A DNA stretch of 64,000 bases from Fermentibacter sp964564435 (GCA_964564435.1 CAZMAT010000002.1:186001-250000); one strand, 5' to 3'. Shown: positions 34,632 through 45,000, numbered from the stretch's first letter. Notes: a model not told the origin generated them from the letters alone. A program made the numbers and translations.

Positions 34632-35869
34632 GGTCGTCCATCTCCCTGGCGGAGGCATTCCGACAGCCTGCCGTAGAAGCGGTCCGTCACCTTCCTCCAG
34701 GTCCTCTCGCGCATGACCATGGCCCTTCCCCGGGCCCCCATCGATGTCATCATGCCGGGACTCCCGAGGAGCCTGGCCATCCTGTCGGCAAGTGTGGTCG
34801 CATCACCGAACGGGACGAGGAAGCCGTTCCGCCCGTCGTCGACCATGTCGGGCATGGCACCGGCCCAGGAGCCGATGACCGGCCTCCCGCAGGCCCAGGC
34901 CTCCAGCAGGATGATCCCGAAGCAGTCGAGCCTGGATGGCAGCGCCACGACGTCCGCTCCGGCGATGATGCCGGCCCGCTCGTCCCTGTCGACGTATCCG
35001 GTGAGCACGACTCGCCCGGGTCCGACATCCTCGAGCGCCGTTTCCAGATCCCCCCTGAAGCCCGGAGCCACGGGGCCGGCGAGCACCAGCACGAAGTCGA
35101 GGCCTGCCCTCCAGAGGGACCTGGAGGCCTCGAGGAGATGCCCGGTGCCCCTGTCGGCGCAGTGGGAAGTCATGGAGAGGACGTAGGGGCCGTCGACGCC
35201 CAGGCGGCGGCGCGCCCTCGCGATGTCCGGGCTCTCGAACTCGGACGGATCGATGCCGCTGCCGGAGATGTGGATCCTCTCGGGCAGGACGCCCATCTCT
35301 AGGAGCAGCCCCTCCTCGAACCTGCTCTGGGCCACCGCGAAGGAGCAGTTCGAGAGGATCCGGGGCTGCATGCCCGCGAAATAGCGGATGTCCGACAGGC
35401 GCCTGAACCTTTCCCCTATGTTGGCATGGGGCACCGCGGCGAGCCCGCAGCCGTGGGCACGGGCATGCCGCCATCCCTGGTAGATGAGGAAGGGCATCGC
35501 GTTGGCGTGGACGAAGGCGAAGCCCCTGTCGGGCGTGAGATACCTTCCGAGCGAGGGGATGAACGGGTTCGGGTGGAAGAACCTGTCCGGCCCCCCGGGC
35601 AGCAGGCGGCGCAGGGACGCTCTCAGCAGGGGCGACAACGGAGGGTGGACGACCCTGAATCGCAGGATCTCCACGTCCCCGAGCATCTCCCGCTTCCTGG
35701 CGATCCTGGCGGCCTTACGGTCGGCGAAGAGCGAGATGTCCCAGGCGTCCGTGGTGGCGATCACACTCTCGTGGCCCCACCTGGAGGAGGCGAGGGCATG
35801 CTCCAGGACATACCTCTCGGCGCCTCCGTGGAAGGGATGCGACCTGTGCACGAGGTGGAGGATCCTCAT
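34628..35869 (-). CDS. GT4 glycosyltransferase
   Basis: 413 residues, GT-B fold. MRILHLVHRSHPFHGGAERYVLEHA opens the acceptor domain. The donor domain has YVLSMTSHCADRGTGHLLEA, ADVVALPSRLDCFGIILLEAWACGRPVI and VDDGRNGFLVPFGD. The ATG at 35869 overlaps the upstream GT4 stop as ATGA; a longer in-frame reading lies inside that gene. Nucleotide-sugar-dependent transferase of the same polysaccharide pathway. Confidence 0.9.
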   Translation of the reverse strand: MRILHLVHRSHPFHGGAERYVLEHALASSRWGHESVIATTDAWDISLFADRKAARIARKREMLGDVEILRFRVVHPPLSPLLRASLRRLLPGGPDRFFHPNPFIPSLGRYLTPDRGFAFVHANAMPFLIYQGWRHARAHGCGLAAVPHANIGERFRRLSDIRYFAGMQPRILSNCSFAVAQSRFEEGLLLEMGVLPERIHISGSGIDPSEFESPDIARARRRLGVDGPYVLSMTSHCADRGTGHLLEASRSLWRAGLDFVLVLAGPVAPGFRGDLETALEDVGPGRVVLTGYVDRDERAGIIAGADVVALPSRLDCFGIILLEAWACGRPVIGSWAGAMPDMVDDGRNGFLVPFGDATTLADRMARLLGSPGMMTSMGARGRAMVMRERTWRKVTDRFYGRLSECLRQGDGRP

Positions 35870-36972
35870 CGCCCGGCCTCCAGGTACAACCCGCAGGCCC
35901 TCTCCGCCACGGAGTCCCACGTCGGGCGCGGCCTCCCGAGGGCCCTCGAGGCCAGTTCGGCTGCCAGCCCTCCGTCCTCGAGCGCCACGATCGCATCCGC
36001 CCAGGCTCCGGCATCGTCCGGCGGCAGGAGCAGGCCGCATCCCGCGAGGGTCTCGGGCAGGGCCGTCGCATCGGAGGCGACCACTCCGGTTCCGCAGGCC
36101 ATCGCCTCCAGGGCCGGCAGGCCGAGCCCCTCGTAGAGGCTGGGCAGGAGCAGGGCCGCGGCCCCCCTGTACAGGGCAACCATCGTCGCATCGGGAACCG
36201 CCCTCAGCGCGAGGACACCCGGCGCGCGGGAATCCGGCTCGCGCCATCCCCCGGCTCCGGCCAGCACAAGCGGCATGCGGGCGCCGCGGCCGGCTGCCAG
36301 GGCCCTCGCCTCGAGGAGTAGAGGGATGTTCTTCCTCGGAACGTAGTTCCCGACATGGAGCAGGTATCCGCCGGGTTCGAGGCCGAGGCTCCCGAGTGTC
36401 GCAGGATCGGGATCGCCGGGGGTGAACAACCCGTCGGCCGCTCCTCCGGCCACTCCGATCAGGCTGCCGGGGCCGAAGATCGTGCGGGCCCGCGCCGCGG
36501 CCCATTCCGAGATGGCCAGCAGGGCGGCGCCCCGGCGGGCCATGGCGGCCTCCTCCCGGGCGTAGCGCACCGTGTCGGGGGTGTGCCACTCGGGATGCTC
36601 GAGCGCCGAAGGGTCGAAGAACGTCAGCACCGCCGCGCGGCCGCGCGGATATCGCGGCTGGACGCCGCTCACGTGATACAGATCGGCGCCGGCGAGCCTG
36701 CCGATCCTCGCGCCGCGCGTGAGGCGCTCCAGGTCGAACATCCCCGATGCCCTTCTCAAGCCACGGATCCTCGTGTAGAAGGGATCGCCCAGTTCGAGGG
36801 CCCCCGGCCACGGCGGGAGCGTGCCCCTCCTGGCCGCGGGGACGTCGACGAACCCCATGTCCACGCCCATGCCGGATGCGATCCGCGAGAGGCCCCGAGC
36901 GAGCCCGAGGGTGTATCTCCCCACCCCGCCCAGGGCATGGGCGACGATGGTCATGTCGAGCACGGCCTTCAT
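35866..36972 (-). CDS. GT4 glycosyltransferase
   Basis: 368 residues, GT-B fold, starting MKAVLDMTIVAHALGGVGRYTLGLA. The C-terminal domain has YLLHVGNYVPRKNIPLLLEA and LLLPSLYEGLGLPALEAMACGTGV with the E-x7-E donor motif. ATG 36972 is one base after the upstream stop. Likely mannosyl- or rhamnosyl-type; the sugar is not deducible. Confidence 0.9.
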   Translation of the reverse strand: MKAVLDMTIVAHALGGVGRYTLGLARGLSRIASGMGVDMGFVDVPAARRGTLPPWPGALELGDPFYTRIRGLRRASGMFDLERLTRGARIGRLAGADLYHVSGVQPRYPRGRAAVLTFFDPSALEHPEWHTPDTVRYAREEAAMARRGAALLAISEWAAARARTIFGPGSLIGVAGGAADGLFTPGDPDPATLGSLGLEPGGYLLHVGNYVPRKNIPLLLEARALAAGRGARMPLVLAGAGGWREPDSRAPGVLALRAVPDATMVALYRGAAALLLPSLYEGLGLPALEAMACGTGVVASDATALPETLAGCGLLLPPDDAGAWADAIVALEDGGLAAELASRALGRPRPTWDSVAERACGLYLEAGR

Positions 36973-36973
36973 G

Positions 36974-38608
36974 TCAGTCACGCGTCCAGATCCACACCGA
37001 GTCCGCGGTCGAGGCGCCCTGGAAGAGGGCCGCGAACCGGGCATCCATCTCCCCCCGGCTTGCAGCGTCGTACATCCAGCGGTTGTAGAGGATGATGTCG
37101 ACTCCGGTCTCCATGGCATCCCCGACGCTCACGGAGTCGGAAGAATCGATCCGGAATGGATCGAAAACCCCCGGGATCTCTGCACTCCTGCGAGTGTGGA
37201 AGAAGACGGGCCTCTCCCGGCCGTCGGCCGTCATGAAATATCCGTGACGCCTCGCCATCTCGGTGGCCGGGATCTCCAGCGCGATCCCTCCGTGCTGCCC
37301 GTTCCGGTACACGGAAGGGATCGTGCCGCTTATCGTGGGCAGCCGGGGAGGAACCAGCTCCAGCATCGCGAGAAGGGCCGCCGCGCAGCCCGCCCTCCGG
37401 CCCAGCGAGGAGGCGGCTGCGGCGGCCGGCACTGCCAGCATGCAGGCTCCGAGGATGGCGAATCTGGAGGGCGACCTGGCCCCCTCGAGCAGAGGCATGT
37501 CCTGGACGATAGCGAACGGGAGAGGGATGGCGGCCGGGACACCCATGAACTTGAGCCAGGGGCCCAGCGCCAGCGTGAACGGTATCACCGAGAGGATGCC
37601 GAGGATGATCAGACCCTTCCCGTCCTCGGCCGCCAGGGCTTTGCGGGAGCGGCTGCGGCAGAGGAAGAGCAGAGTCAGCAGCAGGACGGTCAGGCCGGGA
37701 GTCACGACACCCTCGAACAGGTTGGGCATCCAGGGCATCACGGGGTCCTCCCCCGAGAGCGCCCAGGGGATCCCGAAAGGAGACGGGAGAAGGAACGACA
37801 CAGGCTCTGCCGACCAGTAGACCGCCTCCGCCCTTCCCATGCCAGGCGGCATGTCTCCGGGGAACGATGCGAAGAACAGATAGGACATGATCATCGCGAC
37901 AGCGAATGCTCCGGAGGCGGATGCCGTCCTCGAGGGGGGGATCCTCCTGGAGGCGATGGTGGAGGCGGCCACCAGAAGCGAGCCGAGGGCTCCGAACAGC
38001 GTGTGGTAGGCCGACTGGGTCGAGGCGATGATCAAGGAGAGAGCGTATGCCGGCAGCATGCGGCGCCGGCCCCCTGTCAGGAACATCCTCAACAGGGCCA
38101 TCGAGAGCAGTACCCAGCCGAATCCCGCTATGTGGTAGTGCTGGAGGAGGTGCGCCGTCCTCGCCGGAGCCCACGCCGAGAGTACGGCGACGAGGGCCGA
38201 CGGCAGCGGTCCCAGCCCCCAGGACCTCGCGAAGAGGAAACCCGCCGAGGCCACCAGCAGGGTGCCCCACAGGAGAGAGCAGAACGCGGCTCCCTGCAGG
38301 TCGGATGATCCGGCCAGGCCGAAAAGGACTGCGTCCGGCCACCCGATGTTGCTCCCGACGAGCGAGTACGGTTCGGGCAGGCCGATCATCGGGCAGACGC
38401 GGGGATCGTTTCCCGCCCGGATGGATGTGCCTACCCACCAGAAGTGCCAGGCCTGCTCGTAGGTGTCCGAATCACCGGGTACCGGCGGATCCGGCATCGG
38501 CACGCCTATGAAGCCGTCCAGCCCCCCTGCGAGCACGGCGAGGAACGGTGCCGCGGACAGCGCGAGAGCGGCCGCGAAAGCGGCGTACCTCAACGCGCCT
38601 CCATCCAT
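36974..38608 (-). CDS. Polytopic membrane protein of glycan cluster
   Basis: 544 residues with around eleven hydrophobic helices. The first periplasmic loop carries PVPGDSDTYEQAWHFWWVG, like the acidic first loop of GT-C proteins, and a later loop has HYHIAGFGWVLLSMALL. The C-terminal part is soluble (SVYRNGQHGGIALEIPATEMARR). Similar proteins are annotated as YfhO-like or GT-C membrane proteins. The start ATG at 38608 overlaps the GT4 gene upstream by 19 bases. Confidence 0.65.
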   Translation of the reverse strand: MDGGALRYAAFAAALALSAAPFLAVLAGGLDGFIGVPMPDPPVPGDSDTYEQAWHFWWVGTSIRAGNDPRVCPMIGLPEPYSLVGSNIGWPDAVLFGLAGSSDLQGAAFCSLLWGTLLVASAGFLFARSWGLGPLPSALVAVLSAWAPARTAHLLQHYHIAGFGWVLLSMALLRMFLTGGRRRMLPAYALSLIIASTQSAYHTLFGALGSLLVAASTIASRRIPPSRTASASGAFAVAMIMSYLFFASFPGDMPPGMGRAEAVYWSAEPVSFLLPSPFGIPWALSGEDPVMPWMPNLFEGVVTPGLTVLLLTLLFLCRSRSRKALAAEDGKGLIILGILSVIPFTLALGPWLKFMGVPAAIPLPFAIVQDMPLLEGARSPSRFAILGACMLAVPAAAAASSLGRRAGCAAALLAMLELVPPRLPTISGTIPSVYRNGQHGGIALEIPATEMARRHGYFMTADGRERPVFFHTRRSAEIPGVFDPFRIDSSDSVSVGDAMETGVDIILYNRWMYDAASRGEMDARFAALFQGASTADSVWIWTRD

Positions 38609-40056
38609 GTTATCTCGGAAATCCTGCCGCTGCCCTCCAGGACCACCCTGTCTCTGAGCTCGAAGACCCGGGGTTCGCGCGACAGGGGTTCCGACCCGGC
38701 CCGGCCGGTCCCGGAGGCCGTCAGCAGGCAGACCGGCCTGCCGGGGGGCGGGTCGAGCACGACGGTGCCCTCGAAGGACCAGCAGGCAGGCCCGGTATCC
38801 GGCCGGGGAGCCGGAGAGAAGCCCGGCGGGGGATCGTGCAGGGCGGCCGCGAGCGAACCGGGGCCGGGGAATGTGAAGGGACAGGGCGCGGGATCCATCG
38901 CCGCTATCCTGAGCCAGTCGGATCTTGCCCTCTCCGGCGAGCTCTCCGTTGCCGCGTGCCTCGACCCGCCGGCCGAGAGCCCGGCGGCCAGGGCGGGATC
39001 GGCGAGGACCCTGCGGATGGCGGAAGCCAGGCATTTCGCGTCGGGTGGCGAAGGGATCCGGACGACCGCCCCCGAATCGATCCTGGCGAAGGGGCCGCTG
39101 TCCGTCACGACGGCCGGGACGCCCGCCCTCATGACTTCCAGGAGGCTGCCCGAGGTCTCGTTGCAGGTCGGGTGCCTGATGTCCACCGCGACCGAGAGCC
39201 TCCTGATCCAGCCCTGGTACCTGGCGTCGTCCAGCCTGCCGGTGTTCAAGATCCACCCCGGGAGGTCGTCCGGCCAGCCGCCGCCAATCAGGGCGCCCGA
39301 GACCGGGAGACCCGAGCATCTGAGGAGATGGAGGGCCTCGACGAAGACATCGGTGTTCCTGCCGGGATGTCCTCCCCCGACCATCCCGGCCAACGGTCCG
39401 CCGCCCTCGTCCGGAGGCGCCACGGACCCCGGGGGAGGATCGAGGGGATGCCCTACGACGACCACTCTCCTGCCGCCGGAGGCTCTCCCCAGGACGTCCG
39501 CAGCCTCGGGGTTGAGGCAGATTATCGGATCGGAGGCATGAACCAGTCTTCCGATGAGCGGATGCAGCTTGAGCAGGGAGTCGAACCGGGCGGGCGGGAG
39601 CCTGCGGGAGAGGGATTTCTCGACGGCCTTCGCGGCCGGCCCGTAGTCGAATCCCAGGAGCCTCCTGTAGAGGTCGATCCTGCCGTCGCGGAGGCTGCAG
39701 AACCTGAGCATGTGGTGCATGACGGTCTCGTGGAAGACGCCGCAGCCGCGGTGCTCCATGAGCGCGCACGCCGTGCCGAAGCACTCGGGGGAGTTGCCCA
39801 GCATGAAGATGCGCGACCCCGGGAGGTCGCCGGTGCGTGCCGAGGATAACGGCGCGTGCATCACGTCAGCCGGCAGCAGCGCCGGATCGGAGCCTTCCTC
39901 GAAGAAGACCTTCCAGTCGATGATGTCGCGGGTCAGCAGGATCAGCCTGAGGGAGTATGTCGCGACCCCCGTGGCGAGGGGCGGCAGGGGGGTGAACACC
40001 GCGCAGGCCGGACGGCCCGAGGAGTCTCGCACGCGCCTTTCAGGAGACGTCGCCAC
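38590..40056 (-). CDS. GT4-like glycosyltransferase
   Basis: 488 residues. The N-terminal FTPLPPLATGVATYSLRLI is typical of GT4 acceptor domains. The donor domain reads AVDIRHPTCNETSGSLLEVMRAGVPAVV with the E-x7-E motif. About 100 C-terminal residues form an extra unrecognised domain (SFEGTVVLDPPPGRPVCLL). GTG start at 40056, inside the 3' end of the GT2 gene; a second GTG 8 codons further in is an alternative. Confidence 0.82.
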   Translation of the reverse strand: MATSPERRVRDSSGRPACAVFTPLPPLATGVATYSLRLILLTRDIIDWKVFFEEGSDPALLPADVMHAPLSSARTGDLPGSRIFMLGNSPECFGTACALMEHRGCGVFHETVMHHMLRFCSLRDGRIDLYRRLLGFDYGPAAKAVEKSLSRRLPPARFDSLLKLHPLIGRLVHASDPIICLNPEAADVLGRASGGRRVVVVGHPLDPPPGSVAPPDEGGGPLAGMVGGGHPGRNTDVFVEALHLLRCSGLPVSGALIGGGWPDDLPGWILNTGRLDDARYQGWIRRLSVAVDIRHPTCNETSGSLLEVMRAGVPAVVTDSGPFARIDSGAVVRIPSPPDAKCLASAIRRVLADPALAAGLSAGGSRHAATESSPERARSDWLRIAAMDPAPCPFTFPGPGSLAAALHDPPPGFSPAPRPDTGPACWSFEGTVVLDPPPGRPVCLLTASGTGRAGSEPLSREPRVFELRDRVVLEGSGRISEITWMEAR

Positions 40057-40795
40057 GCCAGGCCCTTATCCTGAACGCCATGAGCTGGGAGAACATCTCC
40101 GCGATCGCCCCTATCCTCACCCAGGCGAAGAATCCCCTGCGGAAGGTCTCGAAGGAGACCTCCCCCGCCCTGCGCTCCAGGTGCGAGACGGGCAGCTGCC
40201 TCACCCTGTAGCCCATCCCGCGCGCAAGGGTCAGGATCTCGAGGTCGATCACGCCGCAGGTCGACCTCGGCCTGACCCTCTCGAAGATCGACCGCCGGTA
40301 GAGCTTGAACGAGCAGTCGACGTCCTTGAAGCCCCCGAAGAAGAGCACCCAGGTGAGGGTGCTGTATGCCAGGGAGTATGCGAGCCTCAGGCCTGGGTCG
40401 CGCCTGTTCCGCCTGTAGGCCGACACGATGTCCGAACCCTCCCGTTCCGCCCAGATCCCTGCCAGCTGGCCGAGGTCGAACTGGCCGTCGCAGTCGGTGT
40501 AGAAGACCCAGGGCATGGAGGAGTTCAGGATACCTGTGCGCAGGGCCATCCCGAAGCCGAGATTGCTGCCGTGTGACACGGCCCTGATCCTGGGGTCGCC
40601 GGCGCCGGCTGCCATGGTCTCCCGCACCGTGCCGTCGGTCGAGCCGTCGTCGACGATGATGATCTCCCATGGGACGCCCAGCGATTCGAGCGCCTCCCGC
40701 GCGCGGCCTATCATGTAGGCCACGTTCGCTTCCTCGTTGAATGCCGGCATGAACAGGCTGATGCCGTCTCCAGCCGTTCCGCGGGTCGGAGTCAT
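40040..40795 (-). CDS. GT2 glycosyltransferase (dolichol-phosphate mannosyltransferase-like)
   Basis: 251 residues. ISLFMPAFNEEANVAYMIGRA, IIIVDDGSTDGTV, GSNLGFGMALRTG and YTDCDGQFDLGQL (DxD region) place it with DPM1-like GT2 enzymes that load polyprenyl phosphate. The FKDVDCSFKLYRRSIF motif follows. Such an enzyme would supply lipid-linked sugar to the GT-C proteins of this operon. The ATG at 40795 overlaps the stop of a short upstream ORF that duplicates its own N-terminus (see entry at 40792-40875). Confidence 0.9.
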   Translation of the reverse strand: MTPTRGTAGDGISLFMPAFNEEANVAYMIGRAREALESLGVPWEIIIVDDGSTDGTVRETMAAGAGDPRIRAVSHGSNLGFGMALRTGILNSSMPWVFYTDCDGQFDLGQLAGIWAEREGSDIVSAYRRNRRDPGLRLAYSLAYSTLTWVLFFGGFKDVDCSFKLYRRSIFERVRPRSTCGVIDLEILTLARGMGYRVRQLPVSHLERRAGEVSFETFRRGFFAWVRIGAIAEMFSQLMAFRIRAWRGDVS

Positions 40796-40832
40796 TGTTC
40801 CCGGCCTTCCTTGAATGCCGGCATGAACAGGC
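40737..40832. repeat. 22-bp direct repeat, two copies 74 bp apart
   Basis: Identical 22-base copies occupy 40737-40758 (inside the GT2 gene, encoding LFMPAF) and 40811-40832 (in the upstream mini-ORF). The flanks are more weakly similar, consistent with an old local duplication followed by drift. Confidence 0.85.
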
Positions 40833-40875
40833 CGGGCCCGTCCCCCCTGCAGGGGGCGCCGTTCGTCGGATGCAT
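40792..40875 (-). pseudogene. Partial duplicate of the GT2 5' end (27-codon ORF)
   Basis: A 27-codon ORF (ATG 40875-40873, GGGAG Shine-Dalgarno 5 bases upstream) ends in an ATGA overlap with the GT2 start. Its peptide M-HPTNG...GDGPGLFMPAFKE parallels the GT2 N-terminus MTPTRG...GDGISLFMPAFNE. A 22-base exact direct repeat underlies it (40737-40758 and 40811-40832, offset 74). It reads as a truncated tandem copy of the gene start, now possibly acting as a leader peptide. Confidence 0.55.
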
Positions 40876-40887
40876 AGGCTCCCGGGA

Positions 40888-41394
40888 CTACTTCCCGATG
40901 AAGGTGGGGGCGCGGTCCGGCGATCTGCCCTTCTTCACCATGTGGTAGTAGGCATATGTCATGGGCCTCGCCTGGGTCAGCACTCCGGCGTCCTCGACCT
41001 CGCCCAGGAAGAGCGTGTGGGTGCCGCAGTCGAAACTCTCGCGGATGCGGCACTCGATGAAGGACGTCGCATGCTCGAGGACCACCGGGCATCCCGAGGA
41101 GCAGGTCCTGAAGGCCGTCCCCTCGAACTTGTCGATGTCACGGCCCGACTTGAAGCCGAATCTCCCGATGAAGGTCATCGGGGTGTCCTCCTCGAGCACG
41201 GAGACGCTGAACGAACCTGCCGGTCCGAGGCATTCGTGGGTGTAGTTCAGCTTGTTGATGCTTATCGCTATCGTGGCGGGTTCCGAGGTCACCTGGAAGA
41301 CCGTGTTGCAGATCTGCCCGTTCCGCCTTTCCGCAGATCCCGTCGCCACTATGTACATCCCGTAGCTGAGGCTGTGGAATGCGCTCCTGTCCAA
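40888..41394 (-). CDS. Flavin reductase-like FMN-binding protein (flavoredoxin type)
   Basis: 168 residues with the split-barrel flavin-binding motif: FHSLSYGMYIVATGSAERRNGQICNTVFQVTSEPATIAISINK and THECLGPAGSFSVSVL, then FGFKSGRDIDKFEG. The family transfers electrons through FMN. TTG start at 41394 with GGGAGGTGAG just upstream, 3 bases after the peroxiredoxin stop. The pairing with a peroxiredoxin suggests peroxide or oxygen detoxification. Confidence 0.87.
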   Translation of the reverse strand: MDRSAFHSLSYGMYIVATGSAERRNGQICNTVFQVTSEPATIAISINKLNYTHECLGPAGSFSVSVLEEDTPMTFIGRFGFKSGRDIDKFEGTAFRTCSSGCPVVLEHATSFIECRIRESFDCGTHTLFLGEVEDAGVLTQARPMTYAYYHMVKKGRSPDRAPTFIGK

Positions 41395-41397
41395 TGC

Positions 41398-42045
41398 TCA
41401 CCTCCCGCCCTGATCGCCCATCCTGCGGTGGCAGAACCACCAGTCATAGCATTCGTACTGCTTCGGCCTCTCCTTCGCGCCCGCCTCGTCTGTCGGGGGG
41501 GGGACGATGAAGCTGCCGCCTATCAGCTCGTTCCGCGGCCAGTTGGCCGGCATGGCCACTCCGTGCTTGTCCGATATCTGCAGGCCCTGCACGATGCGGA
41601 GGATCTCCTCGGTGTTGCGGCCGAGCTCCTGGGGGTAGTAGAGCATCGCCCTGAGGATGCCCTTGGGATCGACTATGAAGACCCCCCTGACCGTGTTCGT
41701 TCCCTTGCCGCGATGGATGAGCTCCAGCGCCGAGGCCATCTCGCCTGTGTCGTCGGCGATGACGGGGAACCTGATCTCGACCGAGAGCTTCTCCCTGATC
41801 CACTCCGTCCATTTCATGTGGGAGTAGACCTGGTCGATGCTGAGCCCGATCAGGTCGCAGTTCAGGGACCTGAACTCGCCGAGCCGCTTCTGGAGGGATA
41901 CGAACTCGGTGGTGCAGACCGGCGTGAAGTCCGCGGGGTGGCTGAACAGGATGAACCATCTCCCGGCCTGGTCGTTGGGGATGGACATCGGGCCGTGCGT
42001 GGTCCTCACCCTGAATTCGGGGAACTTCTCTCCTAGAAGCAGCAT
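41398..42045 (-). CDS. Peroxiredoxin (Prx6/archaeal 1-Cys-type)
   Basis: 215 residues. The peroxidatic Cys44 is in HPADFTPVCTTEF, with the DQVYSHMKWTEWI segment and PANWPRNE tail common to the Prx6 class. The C-terminus ends with a Cys199/Cys205 pair in YECYDWWFCHRR, as in archaeal enzymes such as the Aeropyrum peroxiredoxin, where these cysteines form the resolving disulfide. It reduces peroxides in the cytosol; the following flavin reductase may deliver electrons. Confidence 0.93.
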   Translation of the reverse strand: MLLLGEKFPEFRVRTTHGPMSIPNDQAGRWFILFSHPADFTPVCTTEFVSLQKRLGEFRSLNCDLIGLSIDQVYSHMKWTEWIREKLSVEIRFPVIADDTGEMASALELIHRGKGTNTVRGVFIVDPKGILRAMLYYPQELGRNTEEILRIVQGLQISDKHGVAMPANWPRNELIGGSFIVPPPTDEAGAKERPKQYECYDWWFCHRRMGDQGGR

Positions 42046-42073
42046 GCTGGCCTCCCCGGGGTGTCGCGCCCCG

Positions 42074-45000
42074 TCATGTGCCGGCCCTGTCAGCGTCGGG
42101 GGCGACCACCGACCTCACCTTGGCTATCAGGTCCACCGGCCGGTAGGGCTTCTGGATGAACCCGGCGAGCCCCTTGCCCGAGAAGCGCCCGGCCGCATCC
42201 ATCTCGTTGTATCCGCTCGACAGGATGACCCGGATGTCGGGCCTGATCCTGCGGAGCTCCCTGAAGGCCTCCTCGCCGTTCAGGTGGGGCATCGTCATGT
42301 CGAGGAGGACGAGATCGATCCTGCCGGTGTTCTCGCGGAAGACCTCGATGCACTCCCTGCCGTCGACGGCCGTGAGCACTCCGAAGCCGCATTTCTCGAG
42401 CGATAGCCGTGCAACCGTCCTCACGGTCTCCTCGTCGTCCACCACCAGCACCGTCGTCCCCCGGCCGATGGAGGCCTGGTCGGTCTGCTGCTGGGGGTCC
42501 GCCGCCCTGCCGCCTATCGCAGGGAGGAGTATCTTGAAGCTGCTCCCGCGGCCCGGTTCGGAATAGACCTTGAGCGTGCCCCGGTGGCCGCGCACGATGC
42601 CCAGTACGGCCGCCAGCCCGAGGCCGCGCCCGGTGAACTTCGTGGTGAAGAACGGATCGAAGATCTTCGCTCGGATCTTCTCGTCCATCCCGCATCCGGT
42701 ATCGGACACCTCGAGGAACGAATAGGGGCCCTCGGGCAGGTCTTCATCGATGTAGGTGCCCGAGAGGTAGGGCCTGTCCACATATGTCATGCCCGTGGCG
42801 ATGGTGATGATCCCGCTCCGCTCGCCGATGGCCTCGGCGGCATTCATGATCAGGTTCATCACGATCTGCCTGAGCTGTGTGGCGTCGCCTTCGATCATGT
42901 CGAGCTCGTGAGCGAGGTCGAGCCTCAGGACCACGTTCTTGGGGATGGCGGCCTGGAGGAGGTTCACCATCTCCTCTATAACCCTGTTCATGTCCACGGG
43001 CTCGACCATGAACTTGCCTCGGCCAGAGTAGGCCAGGAGCTGGTTCGTCAGTTCGGCAGCCCGCAGCGCGGCGGTCTCCAGCCTTTCTATCGTCCTCCTC
43101 ACCGGCGATTCGGGGGGGAGTTCCATCAGAGCCAGGCCGGCGTTGCCCAGGATGCCCATCAGCAGGTTGTTGAAGTCGTGGGCGATGCCCCCCGCCAGCA
43201 CACCCAGGCTCTCGAGCTTCTGCGAGTGCTGGATCTGCCTGTCGAGCATCCGCTTCTCGTCCTCGATCCTGCGGCGGTCGGAGATGTCGCGGATGATGCC
43301 GAGCACTCCGGGCTTCCCCTGGTCGGAGATGATCGAGACGTTCAGCTCGACCGGGATCTCGGTGCCGTCGAACTTCCTGAGCACCGTCTCGTAGATGCCG
43401 GGAACCTGCCCCCCCCTGATCCTCGCGAAGTGCCGCGACACGACCCTGGCCTTCTCGGATTCGGCCACGAATTCGGAGAAGTCATGGTTGATGTAGGCCG
43501 CGACGGGATACCCGAGCATGGCAGCGAGGGTGTCGTTGACGTACACCACCCGGCCGTCGGTTATGAGCACGATCCCGTCCTTGGCGTTCTCGGCCAGGGC
43601 GCGGTACCTCGACTCGCTGCCCTTCAGGGAGTCCTCGGTCTTCCTCTTCTCGATGACGAGGGCCGCCGCCCCGGCGAGGGTCAGCAGGGCATCCTTCATC
43701 TTCTGGTCGATCGAACCGCCGGAATAGCTCTGCACCGTCATCACGCCGAAGACCCTGTCGCCGACGGTCAGCGGAACGCCCATCCACCAGTTCGAGAGCA
43801 CCCCGATGAGTTCGGTCTGCCCGTCGCTGATGTACCTGGCTATGTCCGATTCCGACAGGAAGAGGGGCTTGCCGCCGCGCAGCACCATCTCGGTGAAGCC
43901 CCTGCCTGGCTTCCTCGGCTCCGGCGGAGTGGTGTACTTGTCGACGTAGTACGGGAAGGAGAGGATGTCATTCAGGGGGTCGTAGAGGGAGATGTAGTAG
44001 TTGTCGGCCGGGACCACCTCGGAGATGATCGAGTGGATCTCGCGGTAGAGAGTGGGCGAATCCATCGAGGTGAGTCCGCTTTCGATGATCCGGCGGGTCG
44101 CGTCCTGGAGCCTGGTGGAATGCCTTCGCTCGGTGACATCGTGGGCGAAGAGCACATAGCCTTCGTCGCCCGCGAGCCTGGACACCGAGGTGAACCTGAA
44201 CCTGGAGTCGGGGTACTCGATCTCGGAGCGGGTGAATTCGCTCCCGGCGGCTGCCAGGGCCTCGCGCAGGCCTTCGGGCAGCCTGGTCTGGAGCAGTTCG
44301 TCGAGGCCGGGCGGGAGCGCGGGATTGCGCCCGGGGCACATGGCGGAGGCTGCGGCCCTGTTGCCCCAGAGGATGCGGAGGTCGGGCGAGATGTGCAACA
44401 CCACGTCCTCCACGCCGTCGAGGAGCATGGCCTTCTCGGCCTGGAGCCTGTCGAGGGCGAGGCTGACCTCGGTCTGCCTCGCGGTTTCCATCGTCATGCT
44501 CGTGATCTCGGCCAGTGACGCCGCCAGGACCTGGTCCTGCAGCATCCAGGGCCTCGGGCCGGACTTCGTCCTCTCGACGCAGATCACTCCGGCGACGGAG
44601 CCCTCCATGTGGATCGGTGCGTCGAGTGTCGAGGTGATGCCGCAGGGCCTGAAGTAGCCATCCATGAACTCGGAGAACCTCGGGTCCGAAGCCACGTCGG
44701 CGGATTCGATGATCCTCTCCTTCGAGAGCATCTCGACATAGGACGGAGCCTCGAGCAGGGGCATGTCGGCCGGGGTCGCCCCTCCTTCGCGGTCTTCGAG
44801 TGCGATGCACCTGAGCGAGGGAGTGGAGTCATCGGTTTCGAGCACCCAGATGCTCACCCTGTCGACGCTCGAGGCCTCCATGGCGGCTTCCGCGATGAAC
44901 GGGAGCGCCCTGGCGACATCACCCGCGGAGACCGGGGATGCGGTCGTGATCATGTACAGGGTGCGGTGGAGGAGCTGGATGATCTCGCCGCTGTCCTCGG

